A DNA stretch of 8,103 nt. It comes from Desulfuromonadaceae bacterium (lineage in GTDB: Bacteria > Desulfobacterota > Desulfuromonadia > Desulfuromonadales > Geopsychrobacteraceae). The notes below the pieces were generated by a model. It did no database searches. It saw only the letters and a program-made list of their open reading frames with translations, and was not told the origin of the DNA. Made by a program: the position numbers and the translations under genes. Below are positions 1 to 7,384 of this stretch, in pieces. The DNA is taken from the NCBI GenBank assembly GCA_030639985.1, contig DAOWKG010000254.1:1-8103 (forward strand), in the 5' to 3' direction. Positions within the stretch are counted from its first letter, which is position 1. The number at the start of each line of letters is the position of its first letter.

Positions 1-296
1 ATAAATTTATTGTTTCAGCTCGCTGGTAAAACCCTGGGATCTTAGTCCAAAACTTTCAGTGCATAGTCGTTCAGTAAACCCCTTAAGGATGTCTGCTTAA
101 GCAGTTTTCCGCTGAAATCGTTGTGATTTCTTGATAAATCCAAGTGTCTGGGATTGAAGGATCATGAGTTGGTGATAAAGTTTAATAGACCCCGACCTAT
201 TTTTTTAGGCGTTAGGGGCCTCAAGGCAGGATGCCGCTTCTTGAAAATCGGCCGGATATTATTACCCTTCACCGTTTAAAGGAAGATCTTATTTAG
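1..296. other. Non-coding leader upstream of ftsH
   Basis: No convincing coding region is seen on either strand. The stretch contains two palindromes around 81-104 (listed separately) and an imperfect CCCC...CTA / TAG...GGGG fold around 190-218 with a T-rich loop, which might be the remains of an upstream terminator. No promoter stands out: the best sigma70-like pair is TTGAAG (154-159) and TAAAGT (176-181) with 16 bases between, only four of six matches in each hexamer, so I do not call it. The last 16 bases hold the ftsH ribosome binding site. Confidence 0.6.
81..104. repeat. Two adjacent TTAA-centred palindromes
   Basis: CCTTAAGG (81-88) and CTGCTTAAGCAG (93-104) are both perfect palindromes with TTAA at the centre, their centres 14 bases apart. 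The second is followed by TTTT, but its stem would be only four pairs around a TTAA loop, so it is a poor terminator. A dimeric-regulator site for ftsH or for a gene to the left is possible. This rests only on symmetry. Confidence 0.3.
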
Positions 297-299
297 ATG
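281..299 (+). promoter_or_regulatory. Ribosome binding site and double ATG start of ftsH
   Basis: GGAAGA at 281-286 lies 10 bases before ATG 297 and 13 bases before the immediately following ATG 300. The spacing favours the first ATG. The choice changes the protein by a single methionine. Confidence 0.5.
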
Positions 300-2198
300 A
301 TGACGCAAAATAACAGGCCAACAGCAAACCAGAACCCCGGAGATAGCAAGTTTTCATTTTCTCCACCCGTCTGGAGGCAGATGATTTGGGTACTCTTCAT
401 TATGCTGTTCTCTCTGTATTGGTTTGGCCAGGCGAAAACGATGCAATATGAAAGGCTTTCCTACAGCCAGTTTAAAGAGAAGGTTCGTAATGATGAAGTG
501 GTTGAAGTCATACTCAAAGGGCAGACCGTAACCGGGAGACTTAGAACCGAGGATATCCAGCTGGATACGCGAGGTGATCGACCGGCAAATGTCTTCCTCA
601 CCACCTTGCCTGCTGCCGACGATCCCGATCTTATCCTTTTGCTGGAGACCCACCGGGTCGATATCAGCGCCGAGGCAATTCAGGTCAGCTCGTGGCAAAC
701 GATGCTGGTTTCATTTTTACCTTTTTTGCTGATCTTCGGATTTTTCTACTACAGCAGTCGTACAATGCGCAAAAAGTTGGGGGGTGGGGACTTCGGCGTC
801 TTCAATTACGGTAAATCCAAGGCCCGCCGTTTTCGCAAGGGAAGTATAAATCTGGGCTTTGATGATGTTGCCGGATTGGAAAACGCCAAGCGCGACCTTC
901 ACGAAATTATCGATTTCCTGAAAAAGCCGGAAGATTATCTTCGGGTCGGCGCTAGAATTCCTAAAGGAATCCTGTTGATGGGGGCACCGGGTACGGGAAA
1001 GACCTTGTTGGCCAAGGCTGTGGCGGGCGAGGCGGAAGTACCGTTCTACAGCATCAGCGGATCTGAGTTTATTGAAATGTTTGTCGGGGTGGGAGCATCA
1101 CGGGTCCGGGATATGTTCGAGGCGGCAAAAAAGGAAGCGCCCGCCATTATCTTTATCGATGAAATTGATTCCGTCGGGCGCACCCGAGGCAGCGGTGTTG
1201 GAGGTGGCCATGACGAGCGGGAACAGACTCTCAACCAGATCTTGTCAGAAATGGACGGTTTTTCACCGGAACACACCGTTGTGGTTCTGGCTGCTACTAA
1301 CCGCCCCGATGTTTTGGACCCGGCGCTATTGCGGCCGGGGCGTTTTGATCGGAAGATTACCCTGGAACTGCCGTTGAAAGATGCGCGTCGCAAGGTACTG
1401 GAGGTGCATTCCCGGAATGTTCCGCTTGCCGACGATGTCGATTTTGATAGTTTGGCCGCCCGTACTGCCGGTTTTTCCGGCGCTGATCTCGAAAATTTGA
1501 TAAATGAAGCTGCGCTGCTGACGGGTCGAGAAAAGAAAGACAAGGTGACTGCCTTTACCCTGGATAAAGCGCGGGACAAGATTGTCCTTGGTGCGGAGCG
1601 GGAAAATATTCTCAATGATGAAGAGAAAGAGCGGGTTGCCTTTCATGAAGCGGGGCACGCTTTAATGGCCTGTCTGCTTGATCATGCCGATCCGGTATCG
1701 AAAGTAACGATCATTCCCCGCGGGCAGGCACTTGGCGCAACGGAACAGTTGCCGGAGGAGGAGCGTGCAAATCTGCCGCAAAGTTATCTGCTGGATCGGA
1801 TTGCCGTTATGCTGGGTGGGCGAGTCTCAGAGAAGATTATTTTCAACGAGTTCAGCAGTGGCGCAGAGAATGATATAAAGCAGGCAACAAGGCTGGCCCG
1901 CCACATGGTTGGTCAGTGGGGAATGAGCGAAAAACTGGGTCCCGTGGCATTTCGGCGTGGCGAAGAACATATTTTTCTGGGGCGCGAGATGGCACAGCAA
2001 CGCGATTTCAGTGAGCATACAGCACGGCTGATCGACGATGAAGTGCGGAGTCTGGTGTGTGGTTTGGAACAAACGGCCCATAAGTTGCTCATGGAAAACC
2101 GTGCTGCGTTGGAGCGATTGGCTCGAGCCTTGCTGGAAAAAGAAATTCTTGACGCAAAAGAGGTTCTGGAGATTATTAAGCCGGATATGAAGCCGTGA
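297..2198 (+). CDS. ftsH: ATP-dependent zinc metalloprotease FtsH
   Basis: FtsH is a membrane-anchored hexameric AAA+ protease that extracts and degrades misfolded membrane proteins and short-lived cytosolic regulators. The protein is 633 residues, close to the E. coli length. In order: a basic cytosolic tail; membrane segment 1 at about 29-44; a periplasmic domain at 46-133; membrane segment 2 at about 135-152; the AAA+ module with Walker A GAPGTGKT (229-236), pore-loop FVGVG (262-266), Walker B IIFIDE (284-289) and the second region of homology [19 protein letters not shown] (334-352) with both arginines; then the protease domain with zinc motif HEAGH (450-454) and the probable third zinc ligand D526 in SGAENDIK. 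All catalytic residues are present, so an active enzyme is expected. In many bacteria a folate gene follows ftsH; here the next 25 bases run into transposase debris. Whether this is the housekeeping copy or a second FtsH cannot be told from one window. Confidence 0.96.
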   Translation: MMTQNNRPTANQNPGDSKFSFSPPVWRQMIWVLFIMLFSLYWFGQAKTMQYERLSYSQFKEKVRNDEVVEVILKGQTVTGRLRTEDIQLDTRGDRPANVFLTTLPAADDPDLILLLETHRVDISAEAIQVSSWQTMLVSFLPFLLIFGFFYYSSRTMRKKLGGGDFGVFNYGKSKARRFRKGSINLGFDDVAGLENAKRDLHEIIDFLKKPEDYLRVGARIPKGILLMGAPGTGKTLLAKAVAGEAEVPFYSISGSEFIEMFVGVGASRVRDMFEAAKKEAPAIIFIDEIDSVGRTRGSGVGGGHDEREQTLNQILSEMDGFSPEHTVVVLAATNRPDVLDPALLRPGRFDRKITLELPLKDARRKVLEVHSRNVPLADDVDFDSLAARTAGFSGADLENLINEAALLTGREKKDKVTAFTLDKARDKIVLGAERENILNDEEKERVAFHEAGHALMACLLDHADPVSKVTIIPRGQALGATEQLPEEERANLPQSYLLDRIAVMLGGRVSEKIIFNEFSSGAENDIKQATRLARHMVGQWGMSEKLGPVAFRRGEEHIFLGREMAQQRDFSEHTARLIDDEVRSLVCGLEQTAHKLLMENRAALERLARALLEKEILDAKEVLEIIKPDMKP

Positions 2199-2222
2199 AC
2201 ATAAAAGGAGTTATCCCCAATG

Positions 2223-2245
2223 GCATTTGGGCGTTGGACCAATGC
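2223..2245. repeat. REP-like imperfect palindrome, left copy
   Basis: Arms GCATT (2223-2227) and AATGC (2241-2245) enclose an inner GTT-G-GAC partial palindrome (33-39 in 2233-2239, with one G.T pair). The core CATTTGGGCGTTGGACCA (2224-2241) matches 16 of 18 bases of a second copy at 7444-7461. It sits exactly where transposase homology stops on the minus strand, so it is probably the terminal repeat of a RAYT/REP element. It starts 25 bases after the ftsH stop codon and there is no separate terminator for ftsH. Confidence 0.5.
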
Positions 2246-2355
2246 ACCCACCGCTGCCGATCTCGTTCGAACTTCAGCAGAAAGTCTCGTTTGTGGCATC
2301 TGTGGGTGATGTGCCAGACGTGATTCGGCACAAAGAACTGGTTGGCACTTGGCAT
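2239..2355 (-). pseudogene. N-terminal remnant of a REP-associated tyrosine transposase (RAYT)
   Basis: Reading the minus strand from ATG 2355-2353 gives 39 residues starting MPSANQFFVPNHVWHITH and continuing RCHKRDFLLKF to RWVHW. This is the characteristic amino end of the Y1/IS200-like RAYT family, which act as single-strand DNA transposases on REP palindromes. An intact family member would continue through an HUH metal site and a catalytic tyrosine; both are absent here. After the TGG codon ending at 2239 the frame stays open for 20 more codons (stop at 2178-2176) but the residues no longer resemble the family and run through the REP-like palindrome into the ftsH 3' end. Its ribosome binding site is still present. 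I read it as a deleted, non-functional copy. Family recognition is from memory of the motif and not from a search. Confidence 0.75.
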
Positions 2356-2362
2356 TGTCTCC

Positions 2363-2368
2363 CCTCCT
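2363..2368 (-). promoter_or_regulatory. Ribosome binding site of the left RAYT remnant
   Basis: On the minus strand AGGAGG ends seven bases before the ATG at 2355-2353. The near-perfect Shine-Dalgarno and spacing show that the true amino end of the transposase is preserved, and argue against the upstream ATG at 2385. Confidence 0.6.
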
Positions 2369-2384
2369 GGCAACAAAATATCCA

Positions 2385-2450
2385 ACCTATAAGCCTGATT
2401 TGACCCAGAAAATAAGTCTATAGCATGATTTGAGGTCTATTTTAGCATTA
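2385..2450. repeat. Short imperfect direct repeats upstream of the left RAYT remnant
   Basis: ACCTATAAGCCTGATTTG (2385-2402) and GTCTATAGCATGATTTG (2416-2432) are clearly related, with their CTATA cores 31 bases apart. A third, weaker unit GTCTATTTTAGCATTA follows at 2435-2450. They lie upstream of the transposase remnant in its own reading direction, so they may be the element's other end or promoter region. No identical copies are seen at the right-hand RAYT remnant. Confidence 0.4.
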
Positions 2451-2583
2451 AATTGAAGTTATTTCAGCATGTTACCTTGGTCTAACCCCGCTATTGCGGC
2501 ACCATCACATCAACTGCCATTGACCAAAACACCATATACGATAGACGCAGCAAACAAATATAGCGTGATAGCCCGCCCCACAT
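2451..2583. other. Intergenic stretch without recognised genes
   Basis: No coding signal is seen. A small hairpin CCGC-TATT-GCGG lies at 2488-2499 without a following T tract. The left part is AT-rich and probably belongs to the decayed element; the right part leads into the operon promoter. Confidence 0.5.
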
Positions 2584-2611
2584 TTGACTTTGCAGTTCCA
2601 TAATCTACACT
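2584..2611 (+). promoter_or_regulatory. Candidate sigma70 promoter for the receptor operon
   Basis: TTGACT (2584-2589, five of six matches to TTGACA) and TACACT (2606-2611, four of six to TATAAT) are separated by 16 bases. Transcription would start near 2618 and leave a leader of about 54 bases before the receptor start codon. It is the best-placed hexamer pair in the gap, but the -10 match is modest. Confidence 0.4.
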
Positions 2612-2658
2612 TTACAGATAGCCAAGTATCAGTTTGTCCATTTTTAATAAACAAATAC

Positions 2659-2674
2659 AGAGGGTGTGATTATG
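2659..2674 (+). promoter_or_regulatory. Ribosome binding site deciding the receptor start
   Basis: AGAGGG at 2659-2664 is seven bases from ATG 2672 but only one base from the in-frame GTG at 2666. Normal spacing therefore selects ATG 2672. Confidence 0.65.
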
Positions 2675-4687
2675 GCAATAAGCAGCTTCATCAATAGATG
2701 CTCAGTGCAGCTATTAGTGAATTTTATATGTATGGCATGGCTACTTACTGTTTTCGCATTCCCCGCCCACGCTGACGATTTTCTCGATCTGGGCTTTGAA
2801 GATTTACTCGAAATACAGGTTATTTCGGCAAGCAAAACACCAACCCGATTAATGGAAACCGCCGCTGCGGTATCGGTTATTAACCGCGCAGACATCCATC
2901 GAAGTGGTGCCCGTACCGTACCAGAGGTACTACGCATGGTACCGGGAGTACATGTTGCACAACTGGACGCTAATCGCTGGGCAGTCACAGTTCGGGGTTT
3001 CAACGGTCAAACAGCCAACAAATTACTGGTAATGATCGATGGGCGCAGTATCTACACCCCAACCTTTTCTGGAACTTATTGGGATGCTCTGGATGTTTCC
3101 CTGGAAGAAATTGAACGCATAGAGGTGGTTCGCGGTCCAGGGGCTGCCCTATGGGGTGCCAATGCCGTAAATGGTGTCATCAACATTATCACATCCTCAG
3201 CGCTGAACAATTCCACCAGCCAAGCTGACGTGTGGTTGGGAACTGAAGAACGTGCCGGAATAAGCTTGATACATACAATTAAACAGGGTGAAGACAGTGC
3301 CGTACGGTTATCGGCGCAAGGGTTGATAAGAGACCATGGGCCGCTGCAGGGTGCGGGGTCAGCTCACGATACGCAGCATGGACGTTTAGGGCTACGCTGG
3401 GACCTGCTGGGCAAAAAATTTGCTCTACAAACCACCGCTAGCTACTATCAAAAGCAACAATCATCTACCTATAACCAGATGAACGTTATTCCACCATACA
3501 ATACGCTGCTGATTGATAAAGCCGAACTGCAGGGCGGCCACCTACGCAGTCGCTACAGCCACTATTTCAGTGAAAATTCGACCCTCGATGTTCAATTCTA
3601 CTACGATTATACCTCGCGCCATGAGTGGCTCTACGACCAGCAGATACAACAGTTTAATCTTGACATTCAACACAGCATACTGTTGCTGGGCATGCATCGC
3701 TTGACCTGGGGTGCAAATTTCGATTACAGCCTCGATTATTATAGCTCGCGCCAGGGACAAATCGATATCACACCAAAACACAGCCGTTCCCACCTGCTCA
3801 GTTTTTTCGCTCAGGATGACTATTCACTAGCAAGTGACTTAACCCTGACACTGGGAGGAAAATGCGAGCATAACGAAGTCACTGGCTGGGAATGGCAACC
3901 CAACTTACGGCTATTATGGCAGGCTACCCCGCAGTTATCACTGTGGGGAGCCGTATCGCGAGCGGTACGCACCCCGTCACATGTAGAGACAAACGGTGCC
4001 CTTTTAACTGGGATCAGACCACCAACAGCCACCATACCGCTTCCTCAAGTGACAACGCTACAAGGGGATCATGACATCGATGCCGAGGATCTGCTGGCGT
4101 GGGAACTTGGTTCCCGTTTTGCAATTAACAACACCCTTTCGTTTGATCTTACCCTGTTTCTCCACGACTACGACAATCTACAGGGGGGGACAATGCAGCC
4201 TCCGTCAGTGGTGTTTATTGACGGGCAGCCCGTCTATCTAGCAAACTTCGTTGCCAACAATAACTTCGACGGTCACAGTTATGGTGCTGAAGTCGCCGTA
4301 GACTGGCGCGTTCTACCCTCTTGGCGTCTGTTGCTGGCCTACAGTTATCTGGATATCCAACTGCGCCATAGTGAGGCAACAGAGGTAACCATGCCGGAGC
4401 TATATACCCAACATCAGATATCGCTGCAATCTCGTGTGGATATCACCCGTCAGTTAGAAGCCGATTGCTGGCTGACATACAATGATGGCGTGATAGCTCA
4501 GGATATTTCCCCACGCTGGGATCTGCAAGTACGTCTCGGCTGGCATCCAGACCCCATCTGGCTGGTGGAACTGATCGGTCAGAACCTGCTCCACGACGAT
4601 AAAAAAGAACTCTATTCCGAATTATCCAGCGTACCATCTTCCCGCAGTGAAAGGGGTGTTCTCCTGCGGGTAAATTATCGGTTCTGA
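2672..4687 (+). CDS. TonB-dependent outer-membrane receptor
   Basis: A 671-residue outer-membrane receptor. An export signal covers about 1-34, with a hydrophobic core and a cleavage-like AHA before DDF. A TonB-box-like segment LLEIQVISA lies at about 45-53, followed by the plug at about 60-175. The plug shows the conserved VPEVLRMVPGV, RGFNG, MIDGRSIYTP and VVRGPGAALWGANAVNGVINIIT-type motifs. The rest is the beta barrel, ending in phenylalanine (RVNYRF), as expected for barrel assembly. There is no N-terminal STN signalling domain, only about ten residues between the cleavage site and TonB box, so classical FecA-type sigma/anti-sigma signalling is unlikely. No transporter genes adjoin it. 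Instead a YfiR protein and a c-di-GMP enzyme follow in the same direction, suggesting a sensory rather than purely nutritional role. Known ligands of the superfamily include siderophores, cobalamin and others; none can be assigned here. Alternative in-frame GTG 2666 would add two residues but has poor spacing. Confidence 0.92.
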   Translation: MAISSFINRCSVQLLVNFICMAWLLTVFAFPAHADDFLDLGFEDLLEIQVISASKTPTRLMETAAAVSVINRADIHRSGARTVPEVLRMVPGVHVAQLDANRWAVTVRGFNGQTANKLLVMIDGRSIYTPTFSGTYWDALDVSLEEIERIEVVRGPGAALWGANAVNGVINIITSSALNNSTSQADVWLGTEERAGISLIHTIKQGEDSAVRLSAQGLIRDHGPLQGAGSAHDTQHGRLGLRWDLLGKKFALQTTASYYQKQQSSTYNQMNVIPPYNTLLIDKAELQGGHLRSRYSHYFSENSTLDVQFYYDYTSRHEWLYDQQIQQFNLDIQHSILLLGMHRLTWGANFDYSLDYYSSRQGQIDITPKHSRSHLLSFFAQDDYSLASDLTLTLGGKCEHNEVTGWEWQPNLRLLWQATPQLSLWGAVSRAVRTPSHVETNGALLTGIRPPTATIPLPQVTTLQGDHDIDAEDLLAWELGSRFAINNTLSFDLTLFLHDYDNLQGGTMQPPSVVFIDGQPVYLANFVANNNFDGHSYGAEVAVDWRVLPSWRLLLAYSYLDIQLRHSEATEVTMPELYTQHQISLQSRVDITRQLEADCWLTYNDGVIAQDISPRWDLQVRLGWHPDPIWLVELIGQNLLHDDKKELYSELSSVPSSRSERGVLLRVNYRF

Positions 4688-4702
4688 CACCTGAATTTTT
4701 GA

Positions 4703-4734
4703 CTTTCCGGAGCACCGGTACGGGAGTTTTTTTT
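4703..4734 (+). promoter_or_regulatory. Hairpin plus T8 covering the yfiR ribosome binding site (possible attenuator)
   Basis: In the 45-base gap after the receptor gene, 4703-4709 (CTTTCCG) can pair with 4721-4726 (CGGGAG), with one bulged T and one G.T pair, around an 11-base loop. The 3' arm contains GGGAG (4722-4726), the Shine-Dalgarno of the next gene. It is directly followed by eight T (4727-4734), the last two belonging to the TTG start codon. This has the shape of a weak intrinsic terminator and of a translation-blocking hairpin at once. A competing CCGG-AGCA-CCGG stem lies at 4707-4718. Folding energy was not computed. Confidence 0.4.
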
Positions 4735-5305
4735 GAAACAGCCTGGTCTAAAATATTTCGCTATCCTCCTCCTTTATTTTGGTTTGTTGGCCATTACTGC
4801 CAATCAAGGAATGGCAGTAGAACGCCTTGAAAATCGTGAATATTCATTAAAAGCGGCCTTTATCTATAACTTTATTAAATTTACCCGTTGGCCTGCTGCA
4901 GATACAGCCGATAAGCCACTGTTGTTGAGTGTGGCCGGGACTAATCCATTTGGCGATGCCCTTTTACCACTGACGCAAAAACAGGTATCCGGTCGGTCGA
5001 TTGTCCTGACCAAAGCGATAGCAGACTCGGACTGGCACGATGCTGCACTACACCCGCCATCACATATTCTTTTTGTGGCGTTTCAAGACCCTGAATTGTT
5101 CAGTCCGGTGATAGCCGCAGTGGCGGGAAAACCGATTTTAACTATTAGTGACGCAAAAGGTTTTGCCCGCCGTGGTGGCTGCATTGAGCTGCGCCAGCAA
5201 CAAGGGAAGATCCGTTTTATCCTCAATCGGCAGGCCATTCAGCAGCAGGGGCTGGAGTTGAGTTACAAGGTTTATGACTTGGCACTGGAAATTGTGGGGG
5301 AATAA
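4733..5305 (+). CDS. YfiR-family (DUF4154) periplasmic protein
   Basis: A 190-residue protein with an N-terminal signal peptide (hydrophobic about 8-23, likely cleavage after GMA at 28). The mature part has the DUF4154/YfiR pattern: KAAFIYNFIKFTRWP (40-54), NPFGDALLPL (71-80), GRSIVL (87-92), HILFVAF (111-117), ILTISDAKGFARRGGCIEL (135-153), KIRFILNRQAIQQQGLELS (159-177). YfiR of Pseudomonas is a periplasmic inhibitor of the diguanylate cyclase YfiN. The next gene, three bases downstream, encodes a YfiN-like enzyme, so the same partnership is inferred. The start is TTG 4733: GGGAG lies six bases upstream, and starting here gives a complete signal peptide, while the next ATG (4811) would remove it. 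The protein has a single cysteine (C150), so no intramolecular disulfide is possible, unlike my recollection of the disulfide-bearing P. aeruginosa YfiR. Confidence 0.88.
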   Translation: MKQPGLKYFAILLLYFGLLAITANQGMAVERLENREYSLKAAFIYNFIKFTRWPAADTADKPLLLSVAGTNPFGDALLPLTQKQVSGRSIVLTKAIADSDWHDAALHPPSHILFVAFQDPELFSPVIAAVAGKPILTISDAKGFARRGGCIELRQQQGKIRFILNRQAIQQQGLELSYKVYDLALEIVGE

Positions 5306-5308
5306 CTG

Positions 5309-7351
5309 ATGTTGAAGCGTTTCATTCTGAACCTGCCTTTGGGTTACAAACTTAACGGCATCATGGTGTCCATTGCTGCCCTCACCCTGATGCTGGTTTC
5401 CGTAGCCTATTTTGTCCATCAGCACCAGGTAGTCAGACAACAGGCCACCATAGAACTGGCAACCCTGAGCCAGATCTATAGTGATACGAGCACAGCGGCC
5501 CTTGCCTTTGATGACAAAGATGGCGCCAACGACTTACTGGCCTCTCTGGCCGCAAAGCCAACAATTCGTGCAGCATCGGTTTTGAATCGGCATGGCGACA
5601 TCTTTGCCCGTTACTTGGCTTCTGGTGTACCGCAATCGTTGTTATCCTCCTTCCTCCCCAATGCTGATCCGGTTGAATCTGCAGCACAAATAAAACGTGA
5701 CCTGTTTCATCTAAAAACACCCATCACACTGGATCATGAAACCATTGGTACGTTTTTGATAGTCGCCGACTTTTCTGACGTGCGAGCCACCCAACGCCGC
5801 TTCATCTTGTTTCTGGGGGTACTATTTAGTCTGGCTTTGATGATCTCCACTTTCCTTTCCAGTCGCTTGCAACGCCATATCACTCTCCCCATCCATAACC
5901 TTACTACCACTATGGGTACCGTGTCAGAGAGTAATGACTTTTCATTACGGGTACAGAGCTCAACAACTGATGAAGTCGGGCAACTCTGTCTTGGGTTTAA
6001 TGCCATGCTTGAACGAATTGAACAACAGGCCACCCTGTTACAGAGTCAAAAAGAAAATTTACACTTTCTGGCGACCCATGATGCCCTCACCGGGTTACCA
6101 AACCGAACCCTGCTCTATGATCGACTCCACAAAGGGCTGACCCGAGCACGGCGCAATAATACTGAACTGGCAGTGATGTTTATTGACTTGGATCGTTTCA
6201 AAAATATCAACGACACCATGGGACATGATATTGGCGATCTGCTGCTAAAAGCAGTCGCAAGCAGACTAAAAGAAGCGGTTCGTGAAGACGATACTGTTGC
6301 CCGTTTTGGCGGTGATGAATTTGTCATTCTATTGGATAGTGTTAAGATGGAAGCCATTGAATACGTCATTACCAAAGTGACGCGAGCCGTAAAAATGCCG
6401 ATTGAATTACAGCAGCGCCAAGTTGTGATTACCCCGAGTATCGGCCTAGCCAGTTTTCCACAGCATGGTGCAATCCCCGATGAACTGATCAAGTATGCCG
6501 ATGTCGCCATGTATCACGCCAAGAACAGCGGTCGTGACACTGCACAGCGTTATTTCCCCGAGATGACCTCCAAAATACATGCACGCTTCAATCTGGAAAA
6601 CAAACTGCACACCGCTCTGGCTCGAAATGAGTTTACCATTCACTATCAACCCCAGTTTGAGTTGCGGACTCGTAAGATTTGTAGCTGTGAAGCTCTTTTG
6701 CGCTGGCAAGTGGACGGCAAAGATATCTCCCCCGTTGAGTTTATCCCGATAGCCGAGGACAATGGACTGATTGTTCCGATTGGCCGCTGGGTGCTGCAGC
6801 AAGCCTGCCATCAAGCAATGCTGTGGCAACGTCCCAACCAACCGCCCATAAAAATAGCAGTGAATGTCTCTGCCAGACAGTTCTTTGCCTCAGATCTGAT
6901 TATAGATGTTGAAAAAGCACTGAAAGACTCCGGGCTACCACCATCGTGCCTGGAGTTGGAGATTACCGAAACGATGATTATGACCGATATTGAAAAGGCA
7001 ATTTCGGTCATGGATCGCATCAGTGCCATGGGAGTAGAAATAGCCATGGATGATTTTGGCACCGGCTATTCCTCGCTGAGCTATCTCAAACGCTTTCCCC
7101 TTAGTAAGCTAAAAATTGACCGGTCATTTGTACGCGATGTCCTGCATGATGAAGATGATGCCGCTATTACTCGAGCCGTAGTTTCCATGGCTTTAGCGCT
7201 GAACATTGATGTGCTTGCCGAAGGGATAGAAACCGAAGGACAGCTGGAATTTTTCCATGCCCTGAACTGCCGTTACGGACAGGGTTATCTCCTAGCTCGG
7301 CCAATTCCTGCCGAACAATTGACAGCTCTGCTGAACCAGATCTCAAACTAA
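5309..7351 (+). CDS. CHASE8-HAMP-GGDEF-EAL c-di-GMP enzyme (YfiN-like sensor)
   Basis: A 680-residue inner-membrane protein predicted to make and/or break the second messenger c-di-GMP. Membrane segment 1 is at about 16-37. A periplasmic CHASE8-type sensor occupies about 42-155, including the typical TAALAFDDKDGANDLLASL run (62-80). Segment 2 is at about 164-184, a HAMP domain at 186-240 and a helical linker at 235-255. The GGDEF domain (about 256-415) has an intact GGDEF at 334-338, metal residues in FIDLDRFKNIND and an inhibitory-site RxxD (R325-D328) five residues before the motif. The EAL domain (428-675) has EAL (461-463), NVSARQF, EITE (551-554), DDFGTG (581-586), KLKID (600-604), AEGIE (637-641) and GQGY. 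Both active sites look complete, so net activity is open. ATG 5309 lies three bases after the yfiR stop, with GGGGG at 5296-5300 as ribosome binding site, so the two are probably translationally coupled. Pseudomonas YfiN lacks an EAL domain; this is a variant or a related family. Confidence 0.93.
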   Translation: MLKRFILNLPLGYKLNGIMVSIAALTLMLVSVAYFVHQHQVVRQQATIELATLSQIYSDTSTAALAFDDKDGANDLLASLAAKPTIRAASVLNRHGDIFARYLASGVPQSLLSSFLPNADPVESAAQIKRDLFHLKTPITLDHETIGTFLIVADFSDVRATQRRFILFLGVLFSLALMISTFLSSRLQRHITLPIHNLTTTMGTVSESNDFSLRVQSSTTDEVGQLCLGFNAMLERIEQQATLLQSQKENLHFLATHDALTGLPNRTLLYDRLHKGLTRARRNNTELAVMFIDLDRFKNINDTMGHDIGDLLLKAVASRLKEAVREDDTVARFGGDEFVILLDSVKMEAIEYVITKVTRAVKMPIELQQRQVVITPSIGLASFPQHGAIPDELIKYADVAMYHAKNSGRDTAQRYFPEMTSKIHARFNLENKLHTALARNEFTIHYQPQFELRTRKICSCEALLRWQVDGKDISPVEFIPIAEDNGLIVPIGRWVLQQACHQAMLWQRPNQPPIKIAVNVSARQFFASDLIIDVEKALKDSGLPPSCLELEITETMIMTDIEKAISVMDRISAMGVEIAMDDFGTGYSSLSYLKRFPLSKLKIDRSFVRDVLHDEDDAAITRAVVSMALALNIDVLAEGIETEGQLEFFHALNCRYGQGYLLARPIPAEQLTALLNQISN

Positions 7352-7384
7352 TTGCGACACCTTGTTCAATTAAAGGAGTGATCT

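Noticed and set aside
240..268. Heat-shock (sigma32) promoter from CTTGAAA upstream of ftsH
   Set aside because: No CCCCAT-type -10 element lies at the required distance, and a sigma70 -10 match there is also poor.
1046..1615. 189-codon minus-strand ORF inside ftsH
   Set aside because: Low-complexity Ser/Arg-rich translation, no ribosome binding site seen, entirely opposite a strongly conserved AAA+ and protease region: a shadow.
2220..2309. 29-codon plus-strand ORF after ftsH (MAFGRWTNAP...) as a real gene
   Set aside because: It has a ribosome binding site, but the codons are antisense to the RAYT remnant and the REP-like repeat, and the peptide resembles nothing I recognise.
2488..2499. 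CCGC-TATT-GCGG as a terminator
   Set aside because: Only four pairs and no following T tract on either strand.
2666..2671. GTG 2666 as receptor start
   Set aside because: It is one base from the AGAGGG ribosome binding site; ATG 2672 has normal spacing of seven.
6115..6841. Minus-strand ORFs opposite the GGDEF and EAL domains
   Set aside because: They mirror conserved coding sequence on the plus strand and show no family motifs of their own.
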